In this document: positions 19,101 through 27,096 of the stretch, one piece after another | Layout of the letters: each line of letters starts with the position of its first letter | How positions within the stretch are numbered: the stretch's first letter is position 1 | Assembly: GCA_019638235.1 (NCBI GenBank) | Contig: JAHBUE010000001.1 | Location: 248,001 to 312,000, forward strand | DNA: 64,000 nucleotides | Origin: Cyclobacteriaceae bacterium | GTDB lineage: Bacteria; Bacteroidota; Bacteroidia; Cytophagales; Cyclobacteriaceae | Reading direction: 5' to 3' | Position numbers and translations under genes: made by a program | The notes under the pieces: model-generated | What the model was told of the DNA's origin: nothing | What the model saw: only the letters and a program-made list of their open reading frames with translations | The model's database searches: none

Positions 19101-22100
19101 GTTGGCCCGGTTAAACCTGCGGTTCCAACATTTATTGTGCCTCCGGATTGATTGTATGCAAACCGGTTATCACTTCCTAAATAAGTGGTTCGTAGTTGCG
19201 GGGTGTTGATCGTCCCCCCCTCAATAACTATTACCCCTGATCCACCTCCCAAAATACCTCTTGAATACCCAGATGTTAATGTGCCTGAAGACATACGCAG
19301 TAATCCAAAAACATAAATTTGCCGCCCATTATCACCTGTATCGGTGGTGTTAGTAGCCTGAATGGATACATCAGGGCTGTTTATCCATAACGCTCCACTT
19401 TGCGGAATGGGCCAACCTCCCCCAATACCTCCCCCTCCGTTTACCACCAGCGATGGTATCGTTATAGCACCCGTTAGTTGAAGTGTTCCATTTACAATGG
19501 AGAGATTATTGTTTGATACATAATTTGGAGCAGCACCCGAAAGATCCTGATTATTACGGCCAAAAAGACGAAAATTTGATGTGCCCGAAGAATTCACCGT
19601 AAGCATTGCCTGCTGTCCTGTTCCTTTATTAATAATCAGGCGGTAAAAATCTGTCTGATTGTTGCAGGTAACCGTCTGGTTAGCCACTCCGGTAAACGTT
19701 ACGTTAATTGCTCTTCCGGTAGCAGCAGCCGTATAAATAGCACCACTGGAATAGTTCCCTTCGGAGAGCGTAGCAAACGTATCGTCAAAAAACTTTATAG
19801 AGCCATTGTTGGTAAGGTTGCCATATAAGGTAAGGTTGTGAGGATTGGTAGGGTTGCCTGTACCAGCACGTATGCGGCCATTGGCCGAAACGGTAATGTT
19901 TCCAATGATGGTAACTGTGCGTTGCGTATTTGCAGTATTATTAATTTGCCAGGTTACTGTACCTGTGCCGCCTGTCTGTGTAATATTCAGGTTGCTGTTA
20001 ATGGTAAGATTGTTAGCCGAGATAAACGTGATGGGTGAATTGGTATTGTTCGACAGCAGCAGGTTATTGTACACAGTCTGCGAGGCGGGCAATGTTCCAC
20101 CGGTATTATAATACTCAATAGTTCCACCGGTAACCGACACAAAATCAGTATAGTTTCCACCGGGCAACCCTATTCCATTGATCCTGAGGATGCCGCTTCC
20201 GCTTACTGTGCCCAGATTATTTCCCGTAGTGGCCGCCATATCCAGGATGCCTCCACCCTCAATGGTTAATGAAGACAGTGTCTGATTATTCAAGTTATTG
20301 GTGATCGTAAACCCATTTAGAATGGTTACTGCATCTCCGGCAACCGGGTAAGCCGTGAAAGGATTGACCAAAGTAGTGCCCGTAGGGTCTTGTGTCCAGT
20401 TATCGGGTTCATTCCAAAACCCGTTTTGATAACTATACCAAACTCCTGCTGCTTCCGCACGGCCTATGGTATAAAAATAGGTTCCCGTATTGAGTGTGGC
20501 GGTGGGCAGTGTGCCACCATTTACGGTAAATGTATTGCCTGCTGTATTCACGGTTGAGGCGACCATTGCTGATATAGCCGACTCGGTGCGCCAGGCTGTG
20601 GTGTAGTCTGCTTCTGCATCGCCCGAAGAAATATCGGTGCCGTCATTATAGTTAAACACGGCATTGGAAAACGTAGTACCATTGTCGTTGCCGGCAACGG
20701 TAAACCGAAATGATCTTCTTAACTGCCCGGTTTGGCTGCTGCTGTAAATGACCTTTACTGCCAGTGTGCTGTTGTTATCGGGGGCTGTGGTAATAGTGGG
20801 GATTGTTACGGGTGTGTAACCGCCTGTGGCTGTACCAATGGGGTATGTAATTGCCCAACCGGTAGTATTGTTGCCGGTGGTTTTTATCAACTGGCTATTG
20901 TTGCCATCGGCACCGTCAAGTTGAATGTAGCGGTTGCTGTTATTGCCTGAAATTGAGGCTCCGGTTCCCAACGTAACATTGGACGATGCATTGACGACTA
21001 TTATCCTGTTGGTGCTAAATGTAAGCGTTCCGTTAATGGTAATGCTGTTATTAACGTTTACATTGGTTGTACCTGTATTTAAGGTGACATTAGAAAATGT
21101 ATTTGAACCACTTCCACTGATGGTTTGCGCACCGGTGCCCGTAAAATTAAAATTATAGGTATCGTTTCCGGTATAATTAACTGTTCCATTATTAATTAAA
21201 TCTCCTTCCAGATTCAGGGTATTGGTAGAACCCCCATCCCCGGCACCATTCAGCGTAGTGCCTGAATTCAATGTCAGATTACCGGAAATATTTGCAGTTT
21301 TAATGGCATTACCATTGGAGCCAACGGTGAACGTACTGGTATTATTCAGGGTAACATTGGCAACATTCAACGTGGCCGTACGGGCAGCATTGTTATTGGT
21401 AGCAAGTCCCACCCTAAGAGTAGAACCATTGTTCACAGTGATATCTCCTGATATGGTTAGTACAGCGGGGTTATTGCTATTGTTAGTGTAACCAACATTT
21501 AAAGTGGCATTCGTGGCATCTGCGCCTACAATAACCGTAGCAGCGCTGGCGCTGTAATTCTGGGGAACTCTGACTACATCTGAGCCTCCAATAAGCACTA
21601 TGTCGTCAGCAGTCGGCAGGGTAGATGGAGCATTGGTTACAGTATGACTTGTAAGGGACCAAGTTGCAAGATTATTCCAGTCACCATCTTGCCTGCTATA
21701 AAATGTTTGAGATGCCCGTAAACTCAGGGCAGTCATAGAACCGCGAGCATTTCCACTAAAAGTTGTAGAGGATACATCTGTAGTAGCAGAGGTAGGAACG
21801 CTTCTGCTTGCAATCGCATTTCTTACACCATCGGTTGTCGTCCACGTCTGTTGCGAGGCCATTGTCCAGTTTGTGGCATAGGTTATAGTTCGGGGAGTTG
21901 TATTTCCCACCCTTACAGAACTTATAATTTCTATGGCAAGGTCATTTGCACCCACATTGAGTGCTGTTCCAAATACAGGGTTTGTTGTGTTATTATCAAC
22001 ACTGCTATAATTTTGAGAATCTCTTATAGGTGAAGTTTGAGCAACGCCATCAAAAACTGCCACAAATACATCGGTAACACGGGTAGTGCCCCCGGATACA

Positions 22101-22480
22101 GTAAACGACAACGTAGTGTTAGACGCTGCATCTATCCCCGCTTCATTCAGGTAATACAATTGCGTATGTTGGCGCCTACCGGTTGACGCCATATCTCCTG
22201 CGACTGAGGTTAGTGTCTGCCCTCCGTATGTAAGGGTAACTGTTCTTGCACCGTTATCTGTTCGTGAAGACGCAATCGCTACAACTAACAAGCGGTGAGT
22301 ACCGCTACCGGCAGGTATGGGATAGGTAACGTTCTCAGCAGCCGTTGAAGTGCCATGGTACTCATTTGTCCAGCTACTTAGTGTTGTAATCTGTCCATAT
22401 ACAGTAGAACTGTTAAAAACCAACGCCACCCCGCTCAACAGGACAGCAAAAATACCATTACGGATTTTCGTAAAAATCAT
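13145..22480 (-). CDS. giant repetitive surface protein with type IX secretion sorting domain
   Basis: This 3111-residue exported protein has a signal peptide (about 1-30, ending VYGQ). Next is a jelly-roll-like N-terminal domain (31-250), then a very long Asn/Thr/Gly-rich region of short beta-strand repeats of the parallel beta-helix kind (for example LTISGDITVNNGSTL and LNLEGDLINNGTV). Four modules begin with a GxWxxxxxW motif near residues 256, 680, 1605 and 2501. The C-terminal part has a fibronectin-like domain starting at PLPVELDKFWAQ with the YYRLKQTDFDG signature, then the sorting domain (NVYPNPTNG to the end) that directs T9SS export and cell-surface attachment. It is likely an adhesin or surface matrix protein; no enzymatic motif was seen. 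It has its own promoter and terminator and no frameshift. Confidence 0.88.
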   Translation of the reverse strand: MIFTKIRNGIFAVLLSGVALVFNSSTVYGQITTLSSWTNEYHGTSTAAENVTYPIPAGSGTHRLLVVAIASSRTDNGARTVTLTYGGQTLTSVAGDMASTGRRQHTQLYYLNEAGIDAASNTTLSFTVSGGTTRVTDVFVAVFDGVAQTSPIRDSQNYSSVDNNTTNPVFGTALNVGANDLAIEIISSVRVGNTTPRTITYATNWTMASQQTWTTTDGVRNAIASRSVPTSATTDVSSTTFSGNARGSMTALSLRASQTFYSRQDGDWNNLATWSLTSHTVTNAPSTLPTADDIVLIGGSDVVRVPQNYSASAATVIVGADATNATLNVGYTNNSNNPAVLTISGDITVNNGSTLRVGLATNNNAARTATLNVANVTLNNTSTFTVGSNGNAIKTANISGNLTLNSGTTLNGAGDGGSTNTLNLEGDLINNGTVNYTGNDTYNFNFTGTGAQTISGSGSNTFSNVTLNTGTTNVNVNNSITINGTLTFSTNRIIVVNASSNVTLGTGASISGNNSNRYIQLDGADGNNSQLIKTTGNNTTGWAITYPIGTATGGYTPVTIPTITTAPDNNSTLAVKVIYSSSQTGQLRRSFRFTVAGNDNGTTFSNAVFNYNDGTDISSGDAEADYTTAWRTESAISAMVASTVNTAGNTFTVNGGTLPTATLNTGTYFYTIGRAEAAGVWYSYQNGFWNEPDNWTQDPTGTTLVNPFTAYPVAGDAVTILNGFTITNNLNNQTLSSLTIEGGGILDMAATTGNNLGTVSGSGILRINGIGLPGGNYTDFVSVTGGTIEYYNTGGTLPASQTVYNNLLLSNNTNSPITFISANNLTINSNLNITQTGGTGTVTWQINNTANTQRTVTIIGNITVSANGRIRAGTGNPTNPHNLTLYGNLTNNGSIKFFDDTFATLSEGNYSSGAIYTAAATGRAINVTFTGVANQTVTCNNQTDFYRLIINKGTGQQAMLTVNSSGTSNFRLFGRNNQDLSGAAPNYVSNNNLSIVNGTLQLTGAITIPSLVVNGGGGIGGGWPIPQSGALWINSPDVSIQATNTTDTGDNGRQIYVFGLLRMSSGTLTSGYSRGILGGGSGVIVIEGGTINTPQLRTTYLGSDNRFAYNQSGGTINVGTAGLTGPTVDQYPRFALPYAECTFAMSNGTINVANPTSSGTSNNGGILIFASPSNIQVTGGTINAILPASNTNFTITSTAPFYNLNISKTGATGNSAVILNPMSFNDGTTFARAVQPLTILGDLTIITGGNNPTLNCNSNNLTVGGNLTINNATTLTSGTNTITFNGTGPQTWTSSGTISTLANATVVVNKASGVLTLAGSNAIPTAGNIGVLTLTSGTLDDGGKTVTVTGTLTNNATHTGAGAIVYNNAGASTIEGSNGTFGNLHINTNNTISTAGNMTITGNLRLLGGNSTLFIGSHRLTVLGGIFSNGTTGVAFSGTRRIRTNGLRNDGGLTRQATSAVDLLFPVGTAATTYTPATINVTATTAGTITVKPVTGAHINVTTTGQSVQYYWRVTSTGFSGITNVEHKSYTYANATRDAASVSYRPARYDPATFTWAYGPVYNATAGGGLTTIPNFNTAGWSLGTSLLDGEYTAGNDVAFGTVLVYYSKASGNWSAPATWSTDPVLKHTGANAASAPCATCPVVIGDGASHNHTVTNNVNNQACGSLFIAAGSTLDCANATGLNFGVNTSGTGTLRRSTNSFPAGDFTDFIAAGGGTVEYYGPGYTIPATGPAPQSLNLANYNNLRISPNTGQTIVLPTVPVLTIYNDLIVSGVGTGQASTNITATATRTIEVQGDINVLSGRLALANNGPANATTLIVNGNISVSNGAFMTVNTTGTAAAHTIRILGSIINDGTLNLNGTGNRVANLIFSGDSNTSLTGANAGDAELNLVTINKGTSQAPTVTFDMGGTVTTPSNNWLTLENGTFNYNRPSTSIVLTNANNNPYTIPSTAKLRVEAGTVTISDVNNNNSDLFLSGAIEVAGGTLNIGNGSNSNNDIEYASAGTPTITVSSGSLYVNGSVRRATTSLAGSLVYNQSGGTVTVGGRLSDNTRGVFEIENNIGSSFTMTGASTLTVVRPTNGTAFPDLYLNPSASNVAATATIEVGANALGAQTLDFSISPAIGNITILGDAGHAQTVNMESNPLTVRGTLTINTTSVLNTNSLDVTIGGDLTILGTGAYNGNNNTTTFNGSGAQAGALTANSNFNNITINKPSGTATLSGTTSITDLNILSGILSTPGTLNVNGNIVNNSSQVGTGFIVLTGSATTHTITSANGSFTNLTLGAGAASKNVTVVGDMTINGILNFATTNRYLSIGSNQLTFSSAASVAGAGSTSFVRTHGVASDLGVVRNWPVGSTSFTYPLGTGNSYIPIAFTLDVNALGAGPLTIVPIAQRHPTYNVGSTEQILNYYWIATRGSSLDYTNTGSHVYSYAPSLLSGTGGTLVAGLLDVSNPTGWITNSGTHGGTATTTTMTFANLLNINLPTAGNTFHYTVGTVNTLPNPIIPVYSRLSDASVSDSGVGGAWNSVDSWTTNPSGFGAAVGSPPTGVPVYILPGARINMTTNARVAFTSVINGTLVIGTTSAHNLGIISGTGTLRTATNTFPAGNYAAFVSSAGGTIEYVAPMTMNPRSTYNNLSVFSGSSGTVTMTNTDLILNGSLTVPAGVTLNNASNRNITIAGDWTNNGTFTAGTGTVIFNGATAQNINGTTSFNSLTVSKAGSDLTLAGSGTTTVNGNLTLTNGHLIVPSAHSLTLPLSGSINGGSPNSYISGAVTKAIAASGNVTFPIGKIVPDRYRPASITNTTGSDTWTVEYVGNSPTTDGYPNTTFNSANVATVSNFEYWLVNRSGSAAANLTLSYNTDSYIPPDIGNVANLRVARWDGALWDLPPGGGGFSQSGDNISGTVTVTNVTSFSPFTLASLDANSPLPVELDKFWAQVVQDGVDLFWETASELNNDYFTVERSATGEVFTAVGTVNGKGTTNQRSKYTLKDTSPIYGTSYYRLKQTDFDGSFTYSNVIHVNYDGPSMAFLNVYPNPTNGSEVTIEINGLKGVEEIPVVIYDQLGKETHRLIMRVDGTGFVSHRLVFENPIADGVYIVKAGATLYLTKRLIVLNRAGN
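14890..21711 (-). repeat. four tandem diverged modules inside the giant protein
   Basis: Module heads, each with a GxWxxxxxW motif, lie near 21711 (SRQDGDWNNLATWS), 20440 (YQNGFWNEPDNWT), 17665 (SKASGNWSAPATWS) and 14977 (GGAWNSVDSWT). Modules 2-4 share the same order after the head: a strand-rich stretch, a GTGTLR/GSGILR motif, a PAGxYxxF or PGGNYTDF motif, a GGTIEY/GGTVEYY motif, then YNNL, followed by long beta-helix repeats. Spacing is uneven (about 1.3, 2.8 and 2.7 kb), so the inserts between heads grew separately. The copies are diverged at DNA level. Confidence 0.6.
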
Positions 22481-22539
22481 ACACTAAGATTTGATTGAGT
22501 TAAGCCAACAATTTGGTTACGGTATTCGGGTAAAACCTT

Positions 22540-22547
22540 CAAAAGTA
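22540..22547 (-). promoter_or_regulatory. promoter -7 box (TACTTTTG) for the giant surface-protein gene
   Basis: On the minus strand this is a perfect TAnnTTTG match, 59 bases before the ATG at 22480, giving a leader of about 50 bases. No good TTG -33 element is seen. The guaB stop lies 86 bases upstream, so the gene is probably its own unit. Confidence 0.5.
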
Positions 22548-22632
22548 CGCATTTAATCACATAAACATGCAGTATGTAACCTGTTATTAATCAGGCACAA
22601 AACGGCTGCAAACGGTATGCTGGCAGCAGGTT

Positions 22633-24105
22633 TTATTTCCGGCTGTAATTAGGGGCCTCGCGGGTAATGGCTACGTCATGCGGATGACTTTCGGTAACCC
22701 CGGCAGTGGTAATCTTCACAAACTTAGCCTTCTTCAACGCCTCAATGTTTTTGGCACCGCAATAGCCCATGCCGGCACGAAGCCCGCCAATCATTTGATA
22801 TAATACTTCCGAAACATGCCCCTTAAACGGCACACGACCGGAGATGCCCTCTGGCACAAGTTTCTTTATGTCATCTTCAACATCCTGGAAGTACCGGTCT
22901 TTCGAGCCGTCTTCCATAGCCTCAATGGAGCCCATGCCACGATAGCTTTTGAATTTCCTTCCCTCGTAAATAATTACCTCCCCGGGGGCTTCTTCCGTGC
23001 CGGCCAGCAACGAGCCAATCATGATGCTGTCTGCACCCGCAGCAACGGCTTTTACCATATCGCCCGAAAAGCGAATACCGCCATCGGCAATTACCGGCAC
23101 ACCAGAGCCTTTCAGCGCATTGGCCGCTTCATACACGGCCGACAGTTGCGGCAAGCCCACACCGGCTACTACACGGGTAGTGCAAATACTTCCGGGGCCT
23201 ACGCCAACTTTTACGCCATCGGCACCGGCTTTTGCAAGCGCTTTGGCACCATCGCCAGTTGCCACGTTACCCACAACAATGTCCAGTTCAGGATACTTTT
23301 TCTTTACACGTTTGGCGGCTTCCAGCACGCCTTTTGAATGGCCGTGGGCCGTATCAATAGTAATCACATCCACACCCGAATTTTTTAAGGCATCCACCCT
23401 GTCAAGAATATCTGGTGTTACGCCTACTGCTGCACCTACGCGCAGCCGGCCAAACTTATCCTGGCAGGCATTGGGTTTGTTCTTTTTCTTTTGAATATCC
23501 CGGAAGGTAATCAGGCCGGTTAGCTTTCCTTTTTTATTAACGATAGGGAGTTTTTCGATTTTGTATTGCTGCAAAATGGTTTCGGCTTTTTCAAGCGTAA
23601 TGTTTTCAGATGCCGTAACCAGGTTCTCTTTCGTCATTATTTTTTCTACCTCCACACTCAGGTCTTTTTGAAAGCGCAGGTCGCGGTTGGTAATAATGCC
23701 CAACAGCTTACCGTTGCCGTCAATTACGGGTATGCCCCCAATCTTGAATTCGCGCATAATGTTTTCGGCATCCTGAACGGTAGAGTTTACACTCAGCGTA
23801 ACGGGGTCAAGAATCATCCCGCTTTGCGAGCGTTTTACTTTGCGCACCTGTTCGGCTTGCTCATCAATACGCATGTTTTTATGAATAAACCCCAGGCCGC
23901 CTTCCAATGCCATACTAATGGCCAATTCGGCTTCGGTTACGGTATCCATAGCAGCCGAAACAATGGGAATGTTCAGGCGGATATTGCGGGTTAACTTGCT
24001 GGTAATGTTGGTTTCGCGCGGAAGCACCTCGGAATAGACCGGTACCAACAGTACATCGTCATACGTAAGGGCTTCGAAAAGGAATTTGGAGTTTTTGGGA
24101 GGCAT
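22633..24105 (-). CDS. guaB: inosine-5'-monophosphate dehydrogenase
   Basis: This 490-residue enzyme oxidises IMP to XMP with NAD, the committed step of GMP synthesis. The (beta/alpha)8 barrel starts with LTYDDVLLVP and AAMDTVTEAELA. It is interrupted by two CBS domains (about 95-205), which usually bind adenine or guanine nucleotides for allosteric control. The catalytic cysteine is C308 in GVGPGSICTTRVVAGVG. The mobile-flap region and the YRGMGSIEAM loop follow. Length matches the family. It has a well-formed Bacteroidota promoter upstream and is divergent from rlpA. Confidence 0.97.
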   Translation of the reverse strand: MPPKNSKFLFEALTYDDVLLVPVYSEVLPRETNITSKLTRNIRLNIPIVSAAMDTVTEAELAISMALEGGLGFIHKNMRIDEQAEQVRKVKRSQSGMILDPVTLSVNSTVQDAENIMREFKIGGIPVIDGNGKLLGIITNRDLRFQKDLSVEVEKIMTKENLVTASENITLEKAETILQQYKIEKLPIVNKKGKLTGLITFRDIQKKKNKPNACQDKFGRLRVGAAVGVTPDILDRVDALKNSGVDVITIDTAHGHSKGVLEAAKRVKKKYPELDIVVGNVATGDGAKALAKAGADGVKVGVGPGSICTTRVVAGVGLPQLSAVYEAANALKGSGVPVIADGGIRFSGDMVKAVAAGADSIMIGSLLAGTEEAPGEVIIYEGRKFKSYRGMGSIEAMEDGSKDRYFQDVEDDIKKLVPEGISGRVPFKGHVSEVLYQMIGGLRAGMGYCGAKNIEALKKAKFVKITTAGVTESHPHDVAITREAPNYSRK

Positions 24106-24137
24106 AGCAAATAATTTACAATCTATTATTTGCCGGC

Positions 24138-24167
24138 CAAAGGTAGTCTAATTTGGTGATTTACCAA
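24138..24167 (-). promoter_or_regulatory. guaB promoter (-33 TTG, 19-base spacer, -7 TACCTTTG)
   Basis: On the minus strand TTG (24165-24167), a 19-base spacer and a perfect TAnnTTTG box (24138-24145) form the best complete Bacteroidota promoter in the window. The guaB ATG is 32 bases beyond the -7 box. Confidence 0.65.
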
Positions 24168-24220
24168 TAAGCCATTTACCAAATATGGTCTTACCTTTAC
24201 GATACTAAATTTTTTAAGCT

Positions 24221-24904
24221 ATGTACCGTACTATCAACCTACTGATTTTCATATTGGTCTGCACAACAGCGTTTGCGCAGGTTCAAACCGGAAAGGCCTC
24301 ATTCTATGCCGATAAGTTTGAAGGCAAGCCCACCGCCAGCGGAGAAAAGTACCGCCATAACAAATTAACCGCAGCGCATAAAACGCTGCCTTTTGGCACT
24401 AAGGTAAAAGTGACCAACCTGGGCAACAATCAGTCGGTTGAGGTTGTTATTAATGACCGAGGCCCGTATGTGGATGGCCGGATAATAGATTTATCCAAAT
24501 CGGCTGCGGAAAAGTTAGGGTTTATCAACCAGGGATTAGCCGAAGTATCGCTGGAAGTGCTTGACCCCGGTGATGGAAAAAAGAGCGACCCGATAAGACC
24601 CATCGGGCAGGTTTCCGTTGATGAAAAAGAGTTTTACAACTTTGAAGCCGGGCGGCTAAATCCTTCGGGGTTTGGTGTGCAGATAGGAACCTACCAGGAA
24701 TTAGTAAACCTGATGCGCCTGTCCGACAACCTGAAAAGCTCCTACCAAAAAAAAGTTACTGTTCAGGTAAAGATTATTAATGGCGTAAAATACTATGCGT
24801 TGATATTGGGGCAATTTCCAAGCCGCGTTAAAGCCGAACAGTTTAAGGCCGAACTTCAAAAAAAATTTCCAGATGCCTTTATTGTTGAGTTCACCCGCTT
24901 GTGA
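24221..24904 (+). CDS. rlpA: RlpA-family septal ring lytic transglycosylase with SPOR domain
   Basis: This 227-residue exported protein has a signal peptide (1-20, ending FAQ). A double-psi beta-barrel domain (GKASFYADKFEGKPTASGEK through NDRGPYVDGRIIDLSKSAA) carries the RlpA active-site signature. The C-terminal SPOR domain (about 148-227, FGVQIGTYQEL to FPDAFIVEF) binds denuded glycan strands at division sites. In known RlpA proteins the enzyme cleaves peptide-free glycans; activity here is inferred. A near-match promoter box, TACCTTTA, lies at 24192-24199. The Crp/Fnr gene begins three bases after the stop, so the two are cotranscribed. Confidence 0.9.
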   Translation: MYRTINLLIFILVCTTAFAQVQTGKASFYADKFEGKPTASGEKYRHNKLTAAHKTLPFGTKVKVTNLGNNQSVEVVINDRGPYVDGRIIDLSKSAAEKLGFINQGLAEVSLEVLDPGDGKKSDPIRPIGQVSVDEKEFYNFEAGRLNPSGFGVQIGTYQELVNLMRLSDNLKSSYQKKVTVQVKIINGVKYYALILGQFPSRVKAEQFKAELQKKFPDAFIVEFTRL

Positions 24905-24907
24905 TGC

Positions 24908-25564
24908 ATGAAAGAAAAAATCTTAGCATATCTTTCTCAACATTATCCATCGTTTGATGAAACGCTGAAAGAAACAATTGCTTCAGCCGGAACATTAAAA
25001 ACTATTCCGGCAGGCGAACAACTTATGCGGCCGGGGCAATACTTTCAATCTACTATGCTCATTGCGAAGGGCCGTGTTAAACTTTATCGTGAAGGCGATG
25101 AGGGCAACGAATTTTTTATGTACTTTCTTGAGCCGGGAAATGCCTGCGCACTTTCTATGATTTGTGCCACCAAACATGAAAAGAGCCAGATGCTGGCAGA
25201 AACAATTGAAGACACCGAGGTAATAACAATTCCATTGGAGTTGATGGATAACCTGATGAAGAACCATCGCACATGGTATTACTTTGTGTTGGATACCTAC
25301 CGCACCCGCTTTGAAGAGTTGTTGAATGTGATTGACCACATCGCCTTTAAAAGCATGGACGAACGCCTTGAATTTTACTTGTCAAACCAGGCTGAAAAAT
25401 TAAACACCACTACGCTTAATCTTACTCATCAGCAAATTGCCAACGACCTTAACTCATCGCGCGAAGTAATTTCTCGACTTCTGAAAAACATGGAAAAGAA
25501 TGGTTTAGTGCGCCTGCTGCGCAATGCCGTTGTGCTTTCTTCAAAATTCAAGGTAAACGTGTAG
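24908..25564 (+). CDS. Crp/Fnr family transcriptional regulator
   Basis: This 218-residue regulator has an N-terminal cyclic-nucleotide-binding-type barrel (about 20-130; RPGQYFQSTMLIAKGRVKLYREG) and a C-terminal winged helix. The recognition stretch LTHQQIANDLNSSREVISRLLKNMEKNGLV is family-typical. The four N-terminal cysteines of oxygen-sensing FNR are absent; the two cysteines in NACALSMICATK are a feature common to Bacteroidota members of this family. The ligand is unknown. It follows rlpA after three bases and ends five bases before the convergent amine oxidase gene. Its targets cannot be read from the window. Confidence 0.92.
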   Translation: MKEKILAYLSQHYPSFDETLKETIASAGTLKTIPAGEQLMRPGQYFQSTMLIAKGRVKLYREGDEGNEFFMYFLEPGNACALSMICATKHEKSQMLAETIEDTEVITIPLELMDNLMKNHRTWYYFVLDTYRTRFEELLNVIDHIAFKSMDERLEFYLSNQAEKLNTTTLNLTHQQIANDLNSSREVISRLLKNMEKNGLVRLLRNAVVLSSKFKVNV

Positions 25565-25569
25565 TGTGT

Positions 25570-27030
25570 TCAGGGCGCCAGGATTGCATCAATAACTTCA
25601 TACGCTGCCCGTTCGCCCGATTTTAATGCGCCACTTACCGTTCCAAACTCTCCGGTATCATCGGTAGCCTCACCGGCAAAGAAAAGTTTATCGCCAACCG
25701 GGGCGCCTAAATCGGTACGGTCTGAATTTGTGCCGCCCGGCAACGGGTAGGAAACACCGCCTTTTATCAACGGATCTTTTGTCCAGTCTTTTAACGTATA
25801 TACCAACGAGTTGTCGACTGTGTCTCTGCGTATATTTTCAGTAGCCTTCCCATCAAACACGGCATCCATTTCACTTAATAACTGGAGCACAATTTCATTC
25901 GCGCTTAACGCAGATAATTGTTCAGCCTTTTCACCATTAATGGTTACAGAAAGTGTGCGGTTAAGTTCACTCCTTCCAATAGCGTTATTCAGATAATCCG
26001 GGCCTTGTGTTCCGCCAAACAGTGCGGCTGTTGCTTCTCCGTAAAAATTGCGTTTAAATTCAAGAATCACCCGCATGGAAGCATCCATGCCAATACGGCT
26101 CAACGCTGAAACTTTTGCAGATGGAAGTGCCGGAGAGAAAGAGATATCGCCTGACTTTAAAATGGAAACAGGCACCGTTACAATTACTTTATCAACTGTA
26201 TCTGTTCCGCCCGAATGTGTAATCTCTACCTTCTCGCCACCATAATTAACAGACTGAATTTTTGTATTGTACTGTACCGTGGGCACCGCACGTACATAAC
26301 GCGACAACAGCACATCCTGCAACGGATTGGTACTGGATGTAAATTCCTTTCCATCGTGCGTTACCTGTGCCAACGCTTCGGCAAGCGCCTGCGCGCCTAT
26401 CCGGTTTGCTGACGAGCCATACGCATTGCCCAACCAGGAGTTGATAATATCATTCATCCGTGTGGCCACGCCTGCAGCCTGGGCAGCCTGGAGCACCGAA
26501 AGGCCGGCTCCGCCTGAAAAAGAAGCAAAGCTGTCGCGGAAATTTTTTGCATTCAGAAAATCAGCATCTAACAAGGCATCAACTTCGGACAATACAGCAT
26601 CATCAATAAAAAATGAATCAGCGCTTGCCGAACGAAAATCCACCAGGGGCACTTTCATCAATTCAATGATCTCCGCCCAGCGGGAATCCGACCCGATTAC
26701 CCGGTCAGCTCCCAACTCCAACGGAAAATCGGAATAGGGCAATGCGGTAGGAAAAACCACCAGCGACTCGGATTGTAAATCATTTCTTCGCAGTGAGCGC
26801 ACCCGTCCGCCCAACTGATCGGAGGCCTCAAAAATTTTTACCTTAACACCCTTAGCGAGCAGGATGTCGGCTGCCAACAGTCCGGCAGCACCGGCACCAA
26901 TAATACCAACTACGCCATCGTATTGAATTTCAGGCCCCGGGTCATTCTCCTTACAGGAAGAAAGCCACGGCAAAGCCAGCCCGGCAGATACCCCCAATCC
27001 AATATGCTTAATTGCTGTTCTTCGCTTCAC
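25570..27030 (-). CDS. flavin-containing amine oxidase-like protein, exported
   Basis: This 486-residue FAD-dependent oxidoreductase of the monoamine oxidase family has its dinucleotide-binding motif at GIIGAGAAGLLAADILL (42-58), followed by the EASDQLGGRVRS signature. The C-terminal FAD contact is KLFFAGEATDDTGEFGTVSGALKSG. The N-terminus looks like a Tat or lipoprotein signal (twin arginine in MKRRTAIK, then a hydrophobic stretch ending LSSC), so it is probably folded before export and anchored outside the cytoplasm. The start is a GTG at 27030. The substrate is unknown; amines or amino acids are typical for the family. Confidence 0.87.
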   Translation of the reverse strand: MKRRTAIKHIGLGVSAGLALPWLSSCKENDPGPEIQYDGVVGIIGAGAAGLLAADILLAKGVKVKIFEASDQLGGRVRSLRRNDLQSESLVVFPTALPYSDFPLELGADRVIGSDSRWAEIIELMKVPLVDFRSASADSFFIDDAVLSEVDALLDADFLNAKNFRDSFASFSGGAGLSVLQAAQAAGVATRMNDIINSWLGNAYGSSANRIGAQALAEALAQVTHDGKEFTSSTNPLQDVLLSRYVRAVPTVQYNTKIQSVNYGGEKVEITHSGGTDTVDKVIVTVPVSILKSGDISFSPALPSAKVSALSRIGMDASMRVILEFKRNFYGEATAALFGGTQGPDYLNNAIGRSELNRTLSVTINGEKAEQLSALSANEIVLQLLSEMDAVFDGKATENIRRDTVDNSLVYTLKDWTKDPLIKGGVSYPLPGGTNSDRTDLGAPVGDKLFFAGEATDDTGEFGTVSGALKSGERAAYEVIDAILAP

Positions 27031-27096
27031 GGTACACGTAATTTTCTGAAAGATACAATGATTAGAGTTTTAAGAAAATATCCCCATTTTCGGCTT

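Noticed and set aside
13938..22033. Many plus-strand open frames opposite the giant surface-protein gene
   Set aside because: They are the antisense of a repetitive Asn/Thr/Gly-rich gene, which yields few stops on the other strand. They show no signal peptides, domains or promoters.
13145..22480. Repeated short motifs that could be read as a CRISPR or tandem DNA repeat array
   Set aside because: The repeats are protein-level and strongly diverged in DNA; there is no constant repeat with unique spacers.
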